DNA of 64,000 nucleotides from assembly GCA_965223695.1 (NCBI GenBank), contig CBDCXJ010000024.1, positions 186,001 to 250,000 of the forward strand, in the 5' to 3' direction. Both the position numbers and the translations under genes were made by a program. The stretch's first letter is position 1, and each line of letters opens with the position of its first letter. Shown piece after piece: positions 8,952 to 16,555 of this stretch. The stretch comes from JAUVPB01 sp965223695. Its GTDB lineage: Bacteria > Actinomycetota > Thermoleophilia > Gaiellales > Gaiellaceae. The notes under the pieces are model-generated. The model made no database searches. It was not told where the DNA came from and saw only the letters and a list, made by a program, of their open reading frames with translations.

Positions 8952-9491
8952 TCAGGTGAGGAGCGCTTTCTCGAGCTGGTCGCAATAGGGCCCGGCGCGC
9001 TTCGCGATCTCGTTCCGGGAGAGCCCGTAGAACACATCGTTGAGCGGGACGATATGGAGACCACTCGCACCCGCGGCTCGCGCCGTGCCCCGCGCCATGT
9101 CGGCGAGGACCTCGGTCACGATCAGCACCGCGGGCACGCCGGCGTCCTCCGCCGCAACCGCGTCGCGCACACTGCGCGACGTGCACGACGCTCAGTCGCC
9201 GGCGGCGGTGACGATCGCGGCAACCTCCTCGGCGATCCCTCGGCCCCAGCGACTCGACGACGGCGGCGTCACGGGCGATCGCGCGATTCGCTGGAATGAC
9301 ACGCTTGAGCCGGTCGTGACCAGTCGTGTCTCGACCGCGTCGAGGATTCCCTGGCCCCACAGCGCTCGAGGGTTGAGCATGCTGTCCACCAGTCCGATAC
9401 TGACGCGGTCAAGTGTCTCAAGCCTCGGCGCGGGGCTTCGCGGGTCGATCGTGTCGGCCTCGGGGTTCACGAGATCGGCGGGTCGTTCCAT
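8952..9491 (-). CDS. UGSC family selenoprotein (TGA decoded as selenocysteine at codon 100)
   Basis: Reading from the ATG at 9491, 99 codons lead to a TGA at 9194-9192. The same frame then continues without interruption for 79 more codons to a TGA at 8954-8952, for a 179-residue product. The residues around the TGA are AAGD-U-ASCTSRSVRDA, which fits the family motif U/C-G-S-C-T followed by a conserved S/T-V-x-DA helix, here with Ala for the first Gly. Sec100 and Cys103 would form a CxxC-like redox pair. The frame does not shift at the TGA, and an 8-bp hairpin sits at SECIS distance. The gene abuts the upstream gene with no gap (TAG then ATG). The natural stop is also TGA. The function of the family is not known to me. 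A Cys-to-stop mutation is the alternative. Confidence 0.8.
9161..9181 (-). promoter_or_regulatory. Bacterial SECIS-like hairpin within the UGSC selenoprotein gene
   Basis: On the minus-strand mRNA, CGUCGCGC (9181-9174) pairs perfectly with GCGCGACG (9168-9161) around a five-base loop AGUGU (9173-9169). The first loop base is 19 nt and the loop G is 20 nt after the UGA. Bacterial SECIS elements are known for a short stem-loop whose apical loop carries a G among its first two bases, at roughly 16-37 nt from the UGA. This hairpin meets each of these points and would recruit SelB. It is also protein-coding, as expected for bacterial SECIS. Confidence 0.68.
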
Positions 9492-10574
9492 CTATGTGTC
9501 TCCCGGTGAGCCTGCAATCGGTCTGGTCACGCTCGCGCCGAAGCCGAAGCACACCGACGTGTAGCCGCCGTAGGGCGCCCCCGCGACGGTCACGACGACA
9601 CGCTGGGGCGAGTCAACGATTGGAATGAGCTCACCCGGCTCTGCGTCATCCAGCCACGACGGTCGCATCACGGAGTCCATGAGCCCGTAGAGCCCCCGCT
9701 CGAGCAGCTGCTCAGCCGGGATCCGTGCGTGCTCGAAGAGATGGCGCTGCACGTCGGCCTTCGACCAGCCGGCGTCAGCGATCAGGTTGGCGTGCTCCGG
9801 TGACATGATCAGCCAAAGGTCCTGCCGGTGAAAGGCGTTCGTGGTACCCGGGATTGCTAGCGACTCGGCGATCGTACGCAAGATCAGCTCTGGCTCGGTC
9901 CGCGACATGTCGACGATGCACAGCGGTGCGTCGGCCGCGTAGACGGTGACTGTTGACTCAGCTGGCCCGAATCCGCGATCGACCGACAACGTGGGCCATG
10001 GGGATGCGGCCACGTTCTCGGCGTAGCAGTAGGTGAACTTGCCCGGGTGCCCGATCGTGCACCCGTCGAGCGCCCGCTCGTCGTCCTGGCGGATCGGTCG
10101 GAAACCCGCGATGTTTCGCAGACAGAGGTTGAGCGCGCGCCCGATCGTCGCGTTCGCACGGCAACCGGGGCCGAGGGCGCCAGCGTCGCCGTTCATGTCG
10201 ATCTCTACGGCGATCGGGCCGCTGACGAGTAGGAGCGGACTCGTCGGATCGACCGCCGTGACCATGTCCTCGAGCCAGAACTCCTTGTCGGCAACTGCCC
10301 GAACCGCGGCCACGACGACCGGAAAGTACGACGGCAAACACCCCGCCATTACCGCGTTGGCTGCCACCTTCTCGAAGCTAGCCACACCGCGTTGCGGGCG
10401 CAGACTGGCGACCGGCTCGTGTCGCCGCGCGACGGCCACACCGAGCATCTGCTGAACGAGCTCCTGCGTCGGTGGCACTACGGGCAACCCGTCCGACCAG
10501 CCCGCCTCGTAGCAGTACTCGATCGAGTCAGCGACTGTGGACGCACCCTGCTCAGAGCTCACGACGGTTGACAT
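9492..10574 (-). CDS. Conserved protein paired with the UGSC selenoprotein (GWSDGLPVVPPT family)
   Basis: This 360-residue protein is chosen to start at the ATG at 10574; an open extension upstream covers the divergent monooxygenase start and is unlikely. The N-terminus carries CYEAGWSDGLPVVPPT. Later stretches include a Gly-rich GDAGALGPGCRANATIGRAL and YCYAENVAASPWPTL. No signal peptide, membrane helix or classical nucleotide motif is seen, so it is probably cytosolic. Its stop codon directly abuts the selenoprotein's ATG, so the pair must be co-transcribed and may act together. I do not recognise an enzymatic function. Confidence 0.82.
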   Translation of the reverse strand: MSTVVSSEQGASTVADSIEYCYEAGWSDGLPVVPPTQELVQQMLGVAVARRHEPVASLRPQRGVASFEKVAANAVMAGCLPSYFPVVVAAVRAVADKEFWLEDMVTAVDPTSPLLLVSGPIAVEIDMNGDAGALGPGCRANATIGRALNLCLRNIAGFRPIRQDDERALDGCTIGHPGKFTYCYAENVAASPWPTLSVDRGFGPAESTVTVYAADAPLCIVDMSRTEPELILRTIAESLAIPGTTNAFHRQDLWLIMSPEHANLIADAGWSKADVQRHLFEHARIPAEQLLERGLYGLMDSVMRPSWLDDAEPGELIPIVDSPQRVVVTVAGAPYGGYTSVCFGFGASVTRPIAGSPGDT

Positions 10575-10652
10575 TCTCGCATCGCGCCACGTTCGCTTGA
10601 CTTTGTCATGCACTCTGAGCGACCATGGTGGCGCTGTGCTGATGGCGCGAAC

Positions 10653-11747
10653 ATGAGATTCGGCCTCTTCTTCCTCGGGTCCAGCTCGAGGCGCGACTAC
10701 CGACGCGAGTACGAGGAGATCCTCGAGCAGTGCGTCTACGCCGAGGAACTCGGCTACGACTTCGTATGGATCGCCGAGCACCACGGCAGCGACTACGGCG
10801 TCGTTCCCTCACCGGCCATCCTCGGCGCCGCCATCGCCGAGCGCACCGAGCGGGTGCGTATCGGAGTCGGCGTCTCGGTGTTGCCATTGCTGCACCCCCT
10901 CCGGGTCGCGGAGGACTACGCGATGCTCGACGTGCTGAGCGACGGCCGGCTCGATCTCGGCGTCGGGCGCGGATATCAGCCGAGAGAGTTCGACATGTTC
11001 GAGGTCGATCAGTCGCTCAGTCGCGAGCGCTTCGCCGAGGCTCTCGATGTTGTTCTCGGACTGTGGTCGGGCGAGCCGTTCTCCTATCACGGCGAGTTCT
11101 TCAACTTCGACGACGTTCAGCTCTTCCCGCAGCCGCTGCAGCAGCCTGCCCCGATCCACATCGCCGCCGTCAGCACGCCGAGCTTCAAGATCGCCGCCGA
11201 GCGCGGCCTGTCGATCATGACCACGCCGGCGCTGCTGCCGATGGCCGCGCTCAAGGACGCGATTGTCGGCGGCGTGCGTGAGATGGTCGCGCTCGGCCAT
11301 GCGCCCGAGAGCGTCGACTTCTCGGTGAGCATGGTTGTACACCTTGCGCCGAGCGAGCTCGAGGCGCGAGCGGCGGCTACGCCCGCGGTCAACTTCCAGT
11401 TCGAGCGCGCTCTTCGCCAGACCCCCGGCTTCGGCAAGAGCGCGCCGCGGGGCTACGAGGAGTACGAGGCCGCGATGCGTGAGATGGGCGACGGCGAGGT
11501 GCCGCCGCTCGAGGGACTCGCCGCGCTCGGGAACATCCTGGTCGGCGACCCCGAGGGTGCTCGCGCGCTGATCGGCGAGCTGCGCGACGACGTTGGCCTA
11601 CGCAACTTCGGCTGCCTGATGAACACAGGCGGCATGGAGCCCGAGCTCGTGCGACGCTCGATGAAGCTGTTTGCCGAGGAGGTCATGCCGGCCTTCGAGG
11701 ACGATCCACCGATCCCGCGCGCCGTGCTCTCGGGCGTCGCCGGCTGA
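10653..11747 (+). CDS. LLM class flavin-dependent oxidoreductase
   Basis: This 364-residue luciferase-family protein starts at the ATG at 10653 with MRFGLFFLGSS. It carries LGYDFVWIAEHHGSDYG, AIAERTERVRIGVGV and GRLDLGVGRGYQPREF, all hallmark segments of the fold. It resembles the protein at 35636-36727 closely (same SDYG/SNYG and RGYQPREF blocks), so the two are paralogues, and more distantly the one at 5710. It overlaps the following alpha/beta-hydrolase gene by one base (TGATG), which points to a shared transcript. Confidence 0.88.
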   Translation: MRFGLFFLGSSSRRDYRREYEEILEQCVYAEELGYDFVWIAEHHGSDYGVVPSPAILGAAIAERTERVRIGVGVSVLPLLHPLRVAEDYAMLDVLSDGRLDLGVGRGYQPREFDMFEVDQSLSRERFAEALDVVLGLWSGEPFSYHGEFFNFDDVQLFPQPLQQPAPIHIAAVSTPSFKIAAERGLSIMTTPALLPMAALKDAIVGGVREMVALGHAPESVDFSVSMVVHLAPSELEARAAATPAVNFQFERALRQTPGFGKSAPRGYEEYEAAMREMGDGEVPPLEGLAALGNILVGDPEGARALIGELRDDVGLRNFGCLMNTGGMEPELVRRSMKLFAEEVMPAFEDDPPIPRAVLSGVAG

Positions 11748-13432
11748 TGGGCGCGATCGCACGTCACTTCGCGAATGTCGGCGAGCGCCAGCTGCACTAC
11801 CGGCGCGGCGGCTCGGGGCCGCCGGCGGTCTTGCTGCATCCCTCGCCGCTCTCGTCGCTGACATTCGTCTCGCTGGCGGAGTCGCTCAGCGAGGCGTTTA
11901 CCGTGTTCGCGCTCGACCGCGCAGGGTATGGAGGCTCGGAGCCGCTCGAGAGCGACGCGCCCACGCTCGCCGACTACGCCGAGGCGCTCGGAGCCGAGCT
12001 CGACGCGATCGGGATCGAGTCGACAATCCTCTACGGCAAGTCGACCGGATCGGCTGTCGCGCTCGAGTTCGCGCGGCGCTACCCGGCGCGCGTTCCGCAG
12101 CTCATCCTGGAGAACCTCCCGGTCTGGACCGTCGAGGAGCGCGCCGAGCTAACGGCCCAATACCTTCCCTCGATCGCCGCCGAGTGGGACGGCAGCCACC
12201 TGCCACGCACCTGGGCGATCGAACGCGACCAGCAGATCTTCTGGCCCTTCTTCCGGCGCGAGGCCGGTGCGCGGCGCGACGCCGACATGCCCGGAGAGCA
12301 CGCGGTTCACGACATGGCCATGGACCTGCTCGTGGCCGGTACGACCTACGACCGCGCGTACCGGGCAGTGTTCGACTATGAGCCGGTGCCGGCCATACAG
12401 GAGCTCACCGTCCCGGCGATCATCGCTGCGCGTGAGGGCGCGGCGCTGCTCGAGTACCTGGAGCGGATCCCGAAGGAGGCGCCGTGCCAGATCGAGCTGT
12501 GGCCGCGGGATGCCGGGCCTCACGCCGAGCGGTTGAAGGAGACCATGCAGGCGGCCGCGGTTCAGTTCTCGCCGCCTCCGCCGGCGCAGGCCGCGCCGCT
12601 GGCCGGACGTGTCGCGAGCACATACGTCGGCGCCCCGGGCGCCCAGGTGCGCGCCCGCCGACAGGCCGAGGCTGGGGGCCGGCCGCTGATCATGCTGCAC
12701 CGCACGCCGCGCTCAGGCGCGTCGCTTGAGCCGGTGCTGCGCGTGCTAGCCCGCTCGCGCTCGGTGATCGCGCTCGACACGCCCGGCTTCGGCAGCTCGG
12801 ATGCGCTCGACTCGGACGCCGTCTCGATCGAAGCGTTCGCAGCGACCGTCGAAGGCGCGCTCGGGGAACTGGCGCCCGACGGCGCCGACGTCTACGGCCA
12901 GGGGACGGGTTCCTTGATCGCGGTCGAGCTCGCCCTGCGCGCACCGGAGCGCGTGCACCAGCTGATCCTCGAGATGCTGCCGCTCTTGCCTCCCGAGGTG
13001 GCGGCCGAGCTGGGTGAGCGCTACACGGTTCCGCTCGAGCCGAGATGGGATGGCACCCACCTCTTGACCGCCTGGAACTACGTACGCGATGGCGCCTTCT
13101 GGTGGCCCTGGTACGAGCGCACGCGCGAGCGAGCGCTGCAGTCCGAGCCGCCCTCGCCCGAGGCCCTCCACGCGCAGGTGATGGAGCTGCTGCAGGGTGC
13201 CGGCTCGTATGAGGCCGCGTTCGCGGCGGCCTTCTCCTACCCGCTGGCGGACCGGTTGCCGAAGCTCGCCGCCCCCGCGCTGATCTGCGCGCGCGACGAC
13301 CACTTCCTCCACGAGTACGTCGACGAGGCGACGGCGCTCGCACCGAACGCCACAGCACAGACGCTCCCCGCCGACGTCGAGGGGACCGCCGCCATCTTCG
13401 ACGGCTTCCTCACTGACGCGTCCGTCGCGTAG
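11747..13432 (+). CDS. Tandem alpha/beta-hydrolase fold protein (two domains; second lacks the nucleophile)
   Basis: This 561-residue protein contains two alpha/beta-hydrolase domains, about residues 1-275 and 285-561. The first has the nucleophile elbow G-K-S-T-G with Ser99. The second has G-Q-G-T-G, where the Ser is replaced by Gly386 (codon GGG at 12902-12904), so that half cannot use the usual nucleophile. Both halves share the LDRAGYGGSEPL/LDTPGFGSSDAL turn and the R-V-x-Q-L-I-L-E strand, pointing to an internal duplication. The start ATG overlaps the preceding monooxygenase stop. It may be an esterase or C-C hydrolase acting after the flavin oxidation; the substrate is unknown. Confidence 0.85.
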   Translation: MGAIARHFANVGERQLHYRRGGSGPPAVLLHPSPLSSLTFVSLAESLSEAFTVFALDRAGYGGSEPLESDAPTLADYAEALGAELDAIGIESTILYGKSTGSAVALEFARRYPARVPQLILENLPVWTVEERAELTAQYLPSIAAEWDGSHLPRTWAIERDQQIFWPFFRREAGARRDADMPGEHAVHDMAMDLLVAGTTYDRAYRAVFDYEPVPAIQELTVPAIIAAREGAALLEYLERIPKEAPCQIELWPRDAGPHAERLKETMQAAAVQFSPPPPAQAAPLAGRVASTYVGAPGAQVRARRQAEAGGRPLIMLHRTPRSGASLEPVLRVLARSRSVIALDTPGFGSSDALDSDAVSIEAFAATVEGALGELAPDGADVYGQGTGSLIAVELALRAPERVHQLILEMLPLLPPEVAAELGERYTVPLEPRWDGTHLLTAWNYVRDGAFWWPWYERTRERALQSEPPSPEALHAQVMELLQGAGSYEAAFAAAFSYPLADRLPKLAAPALICARDDHFLHEYVDEATALAPNATAQTLPADVEGTAAIFDGFLTDASVA

Positions 13433-13442
13433 GTTCCAAGGT

Positions 13443-14198
13443 ATGGGGAGGCCGCACATTGAGTTCATCCAGGGCCTAGACGTCTCCGAGCGTTCCATCA
13501 AGGACGGGCCCTTCGCCGGAACGAGCCAGCGCCTCTTGAGCGAGGACGATGTCACCGCGGCCTACAGCGCGCTGGTGCGGTTTCCGGCCGGCTGGCGCGG
13601 CGAGCTCGTCGACTTCCCAAGACCAATGGAGCTCCTTGGCCTGCGGGGCCGACTTCAGCTGGCGGGCCGCGCGCTCGAGCCGGGCGGGTATGCCTTCCTT
13701 CCCGCTGGAGAGCCTCGCACCATCATCAGCGCAGCGAGGCAATCGCTCGTCTTCGTAATGGTTGACGAGGAGCGGGAGGCCAGTGGCGAGGAGCTTCAGG
13801 TCATCGACACGAACGAGATGAAATGGGAGAACTTCGACCACCCCGACATTGCTGCCGGTCTCGTACGCAAGGTCCTGCGCATCGATCCAGAGCGCGCGGA
13901 CTGGACCTACCTGGTCGGCTGCGTGGCGTCGTGGCACGACGAGCGCTCGGAGCGCCACCCTACGATCCAGGAGGGGTTCATGATCAGCGGCGACCTCCTG
14001 CTGGGCGAGCACGGCGTGATGAAGCCGGGTGGCTATTTCTGGCGCCCGCCGATGGGGCCGCACGGCCCGATCGTGACTCGCAGCGGATGCGTGTTTCTCT
14101 TGCGAACGAAGGACGGCGGCTGGGACATCACCTACGAGGAGGTTCCACGCTGGGAGCAGATGCTCGCCGGCTACATGGAGGCGGAGCCCTACTTCTAG
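13443..14198 (+). CDS. Cupin-fold protein (DUF4437-like), paralogue A
   Basis: This 251-residue protein starts with MGRPHIEFIQ and is closely related to the protein at 17778-18542, which begins with the same ten residues. The C-terminal half has the cupin pattern HPTIQEGFMISGDLLLGE, followed by a Pro/Gly-rich YFWRPPMGPHGP loop; the His and Glu residues are plausible metal ligands. The N-terminal half may be a second, degenerate cupin barrel. It sits 10 bases after the hydrolase gene, so it is probably in the same operon. The function is unknown; related proteins are poorly characterised. Confidence 0.75.
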   Translation: MGRPHIEFIQGLDVSERSIKDGPFAGTSQRLLSEDDVTAAYSALVRFPAGWRGELVDFPRPMELLGLRGRLQLAGRALEPGGYAFLPAGEPRTIISAARQSLVFVMVDEEREASGEELQVIDTNEMKWENFDHPDIAAGLVRKVLRIDPERADWTYLVGCVASWHDERSERHPTIQEGFMISGDLLLGEHGVMKPGGYFWRPPMGPHGPIVTRSGCVFLLRTKDGGWDITYEEVPRWEQMLAGYMEAEPYF

Positions 14199-14201
14199 AA
14201 G

Positions 14202-14228
14202 CACGGGGGAACTCCGGAGTTCCCCGTG
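14202..14228. terminator. GC-rich hairpin after the cupin gene
   Basis: CACGGGGGAACTC pairs with GAGTTCCCCGTG around a two-base turn, a 12-bp stem with one bulged G. It starts three bases after the cupin stop codon. No clear T-run follows, so termination is inferred from position and stem strength only. Confidence 0.4.
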
Positions 14229-14305
14229 GGCACCTCCACGGGTGTGCGGGCGCCCATGGTCTCCGAGGCGCGACTCGGTTGACTGCTCTCCGAAAGGGCT
14301 TTGAG

Positions 14306-14332
14306 GCCGGCACGGGCGAAGCCCGTACCGGC
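14306..14332. terminator. Hairpin between convergent genes
   Basis: GCCGG-C-ACGGGC and GCCCGT-A-CCGGC form an 11-bp stem with one C-A mismatch and a GAA loop. It lies between the convergent cupin and RraA-like genes and could end transcription from either side. No T-run is seen. Confidence 0.35.
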
Positions 14333-14348
14333 GGCGAAAAACGAGACG

Positions 14349-15041
14349 CTAGTCGGACTTGTTGTCGGCCGCGAAGTCGGCGAAGGCCTCTTTCGCGGTC
14401 ATGCCGCGCTCGGCCATGCGGGCCTTTAGCACCTCGTCGCGGATCTTCTGCTCGGCCGCGTTGGCTGCCTCCACCTTCGTCAGCACGTCGTCTCGGAGCG
14501 CGGCGGGGATCACCGCCACACCGTCGCGATCGCCGACGACGTAGTCGCCGGTCGCGATGTGCGTCTCGCCGATCGTGATCTCGTGGCCCCAGGCCACGAG
14601 CTCGAAGCGCGTGAGTGCGTCACGGGGTGTGACGTAGCGAGAGAAGACTGCGAATCCCTCCTCGAGGATCTCGTCCACGTCGCGGCAGCCGCCGTTCGTT
14701 ACCACTCCAGCGCAGCCGGCGAGGTTGTACAGCGCAGTTGCGATGCCGCCGATCGGCGCGAACGTGCCTCCGTGCGTCTGGTAGACCGGCACGTGGTGCT
14801 CAGGCACCGAGCTGATCATCTCCAGCGAGCGCTGCATCATCTCGTCATGGGAGACGGCACGTTTGGGAACAGCCTCGACCGCGTATGCCGGCCCTGCCAC
14901 GCGCATCTCTGGGCTCACCGGTTTGATCTCCGGCGGTAGTACCTGTGAGTCGTGGCCGAGCTCGTCGAGCACGTCGCTGACCGTTGCCGCACTGCCCTCC
15001 CTGAATCTGCGGGCTAGCTCGGCGGGCTCCGGGTCGGTCAT
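14349..15041 (-). CDS. RraA family protein (HMG/CHA aldolase or oxaloacetate decarboxylase-like)
   Basis: This 230-residue protein starts at the ATG at 15041. The family signature is visible as TNGGCRDVDEI (the Arg-Asp of the substrate and metal site) and the C-terminal GDYVVGDRDGVAVIP. Relatives are class II pyruvate aldolases/oxaloacetate decarboxylases or RNase E regulators. A catabolic role is more likely here because an RNase E regulator would be unusual in this setting. It is divergent from the RidA-like gene with 88 bases between the starts, a likely shared promoter region. Confidence 0.85.
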   Translation of the reverse strand: MTDPEPAELARRFREGSAATVSDVLDELGHDSQVLPPEIKPVSPEMRVAGPAYAVEAVPKRAVSHDEMMQRSLEMISSVPEHHVPVYQTHGGTFAPIGGIATALYNLAGCAGVVTNGGCRDVDEILEEGFAVFSRYVTPRDALTRFELVAWGHEITIGETHIATGDYVVGDRDGVAVIPAALRDDVLTKVEAANAAEQKIRDEVLKARMAERGMTAKEAFADFAADNKSD

Positions 15042-15129
15042 CGTGCGCAACTCTAGATGATCGGGTCCGGCGTGGTAGAAAGCCCGAGTGCGCCCGGCCC
15101 CGGTGCGCACGAACCGAAGGAGGAACGCG

Positions 15130-15522
15130 ATGTCGTCGCGCAAGACCGCCTCGAGCGGGCGCCCGTGGGAGGACCAGTGTGGATACTCGAGGGCCGTGCG
15201 AGTAGGCAACTTCATCGAGGTCAGCTCGACCGCTCCGTCACTACCCGACGGATCCATGTTCTCGCCCGGAGATCGGGCCGCCCAGGTGCGCCACTGCTTT
15301 GGAATCATCGAGAAGGCCCTCGTCGACTTGGGCGCCTCACTCGAGGACATCGTCAAGAACACGATCTACCTCGACACGAAGGAGAACTGGGAAGAGGTTG
15401 CCGACGTTCACAACGAGATGTTCAGCGAGATCCGGCCGTGCATCACGTTCGTGTTTACCCATGGCTGGCCGATCGAAGAGACGGGTGTCGAGATCGAGAC
15501 CACGGCGTACGTCGACGACTGA
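15130..15522 (+). CDS. RidA family protein (enamine/imine deaminase-like)
   Basis: This is a 130-residue RidA/YjgF-fold protein. The ATG at 15130 is preceded by an excellent AAGGAGGA, which decides the start. Typical elements are RVGNFIEVSSTAP, a central AAQVRHCFGIIEKAL helix, and IVKNTIYL. The family usually trims reactive 2-aminoacrylate-type enamines; some members act within catabolic clusters on pathway intermediates. Here it faces the divergent RraA-like gene and precedes a cupin. Confidence 0.85.
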   Translation: MSSRKTASSGRPWEDQCGYSRAVRVGNFIEVSSTAPSLPDGSMFSPGDRAAQVRHCFGIIEKALVDLGASLEDIVKNTIYLDTKENWEEVADVHNEMFSEIRPCITFVFTHGWPIEETGVEIETTAYVDD

Positions 15523-15601
15523 GTCGAGGTGCGTCGCGCGCAAGCGTCATCCGCGTAGGCGTGAACTCGCGATCAACTATCTAGCCAGATTGGAGGCTGC
15601 A

Positions 15602-16111
15602 TTGGCAACGCCCGAGACAACCCACATCACGACGGTGAGCTGTACCCACCCCCAGGCCCTGAATGAGCACGAGGGGAAGGTGATCTACCGCGACGACGTG
15701 CCCTGGCAAAACATCGTCGACATTCACAAGGCGCTTCAGGAGTCCGGAACCGGCCTTCACCTGACGGGACAATCGGCCGAGCATGACTCCGGACGCGTCG
15801 CACGGATCATCGACGGGGACATCATCGATCCCAGTTGCGCGTTCGCGATGGGCATCTACCAGATGGCGCCGAATTCTGTGCATCCGCTACACCTACACAC
15901 ACACGCGGCAGAGTTCTACTACGTGCTCGCAGGCGAGGGGAAGTTCACGATCGGCGACGACACGTTCGATGGCCGCCCCGGTCTGTCGACGTACATGCCG
16001 ATCGGCATGCCCCACGCGGTCGAGAACACGGGCTCAAGCGATCTGGACGTGCTGTACTGCTTCAGCCCCTCAGATCTGGCGTCGATCGGGACGACCTGGC
16101 TCGACCAATGA
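15602..16111 (+). CDS. Cupin domain-containing protein
   Basis: This is a 169-residue single-domain cupin. Motif 1 is HPLHLHTHAAEFYYVLAGEG (H-x-H-x(4)-E-x(6)-G) and motif 2 is MPHAVENTG, giving a plausible three-His/one-Glu metal site. I chose the TTG at 15602 because TGGAGG ends five bases before it; a second TTG at 15590 is possible. No signal peptide is present. It follows the RidA-like gene by 79 bases on the same strand. It could be a metal-dependent dioxygenase or isomerase, but the substrate is not evident. Confidence 0.8.
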   Translation: MATPETTHITTVSCTHPQALNEHEGKVIYRDDVPWQNIVDIHKALQESGTGLHLTGQSAEHDSGRVARIIDGDIIDPSCAFAMGIYQMAPNSVHPLHLHTHAAEFYYVLAGEGKFTIGDDTFDGRPGLSTYMPIGMPHAVENTGSSDLDVLYCFSPSDLASIGTTWLDQ

Positions 16112-16219
16112 CCCGTCCGGCTCGCCGGCAATGGCGTACGATAGTTCGACGGCCACGCAGCTACGGGCGGCAGGCCCCGGATCTGCATTTGGCGGACGCG
16201 TTCGAACGGAGGTGTTGAG

Positions 16220-16546
16220 ATGCAGAAACACTCACGCGGCCCCGGACCCGTCTACTTCTCGGCGGAGTACGACCGGCTGTTGAAGATGACTGTGTCGCTC
16301 GTCGAGGAGGTATCCGTCCTGCGCGACCGGATCGACTCGATCGAGCGGGTCGCCGAGCAGAAGAATGCGTTCTCGTCGGCCGACGTCGAGGCCTATCGGC
16401 CCGATGCCGACGTGGCCGCAGAGCGCGACGAACGGCGCATGCTCTACATCGAGCGCATGCTGCGGGATCTCTTCGAAGAAGCCGCAGAAACCCAGGCTGA
16501 CGGCCGGCCGGCGAAGTACACCGACGTCGTCAAGATGGTCTCGTAG
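16220..16546 (+). CDS. Small helical protein upstream of the methyltransferase
   Basis: This 108-residue protein is preceded by a GGAGG (start ATG at 16220). It is mostly helical and charged, with a possible coiled-coil segment near residues 20-50 (LLKMTVSLVEEVSVLRDRID). No known domain is recognised. The downstream methyltransferase begins nine bases later, behind an AGGAGG that overlaps this gene's end, so the two are almost surely co-expressed. It may be a partner subunit or chaperone for the methyltransferase. Confidence 0.72.
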   Translation: MQKHSRGPGPVYFSAEYDRLLKMTVSLVEEVSVLRDRIDSIERVAEQKNAFSSADVEAYRPDADVAAERDERRMLYIERMLRDLFEEAAETQADGRPAKYTDVVKMVS

Positions 16547-16555
16547 GAGGCATTG

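Noticed and set aside
9192..9194. Interpretation of the TGA as a stop that splits the gene into 99- and 72-residue proteins, or as a simple nonsense mutation
   Set aside because: The frame is continuous on both sides, the flanking residues match the Sec motif of the family and a SECIS-like hairpin follows at the right distance. Kept as the alternative to be tested.
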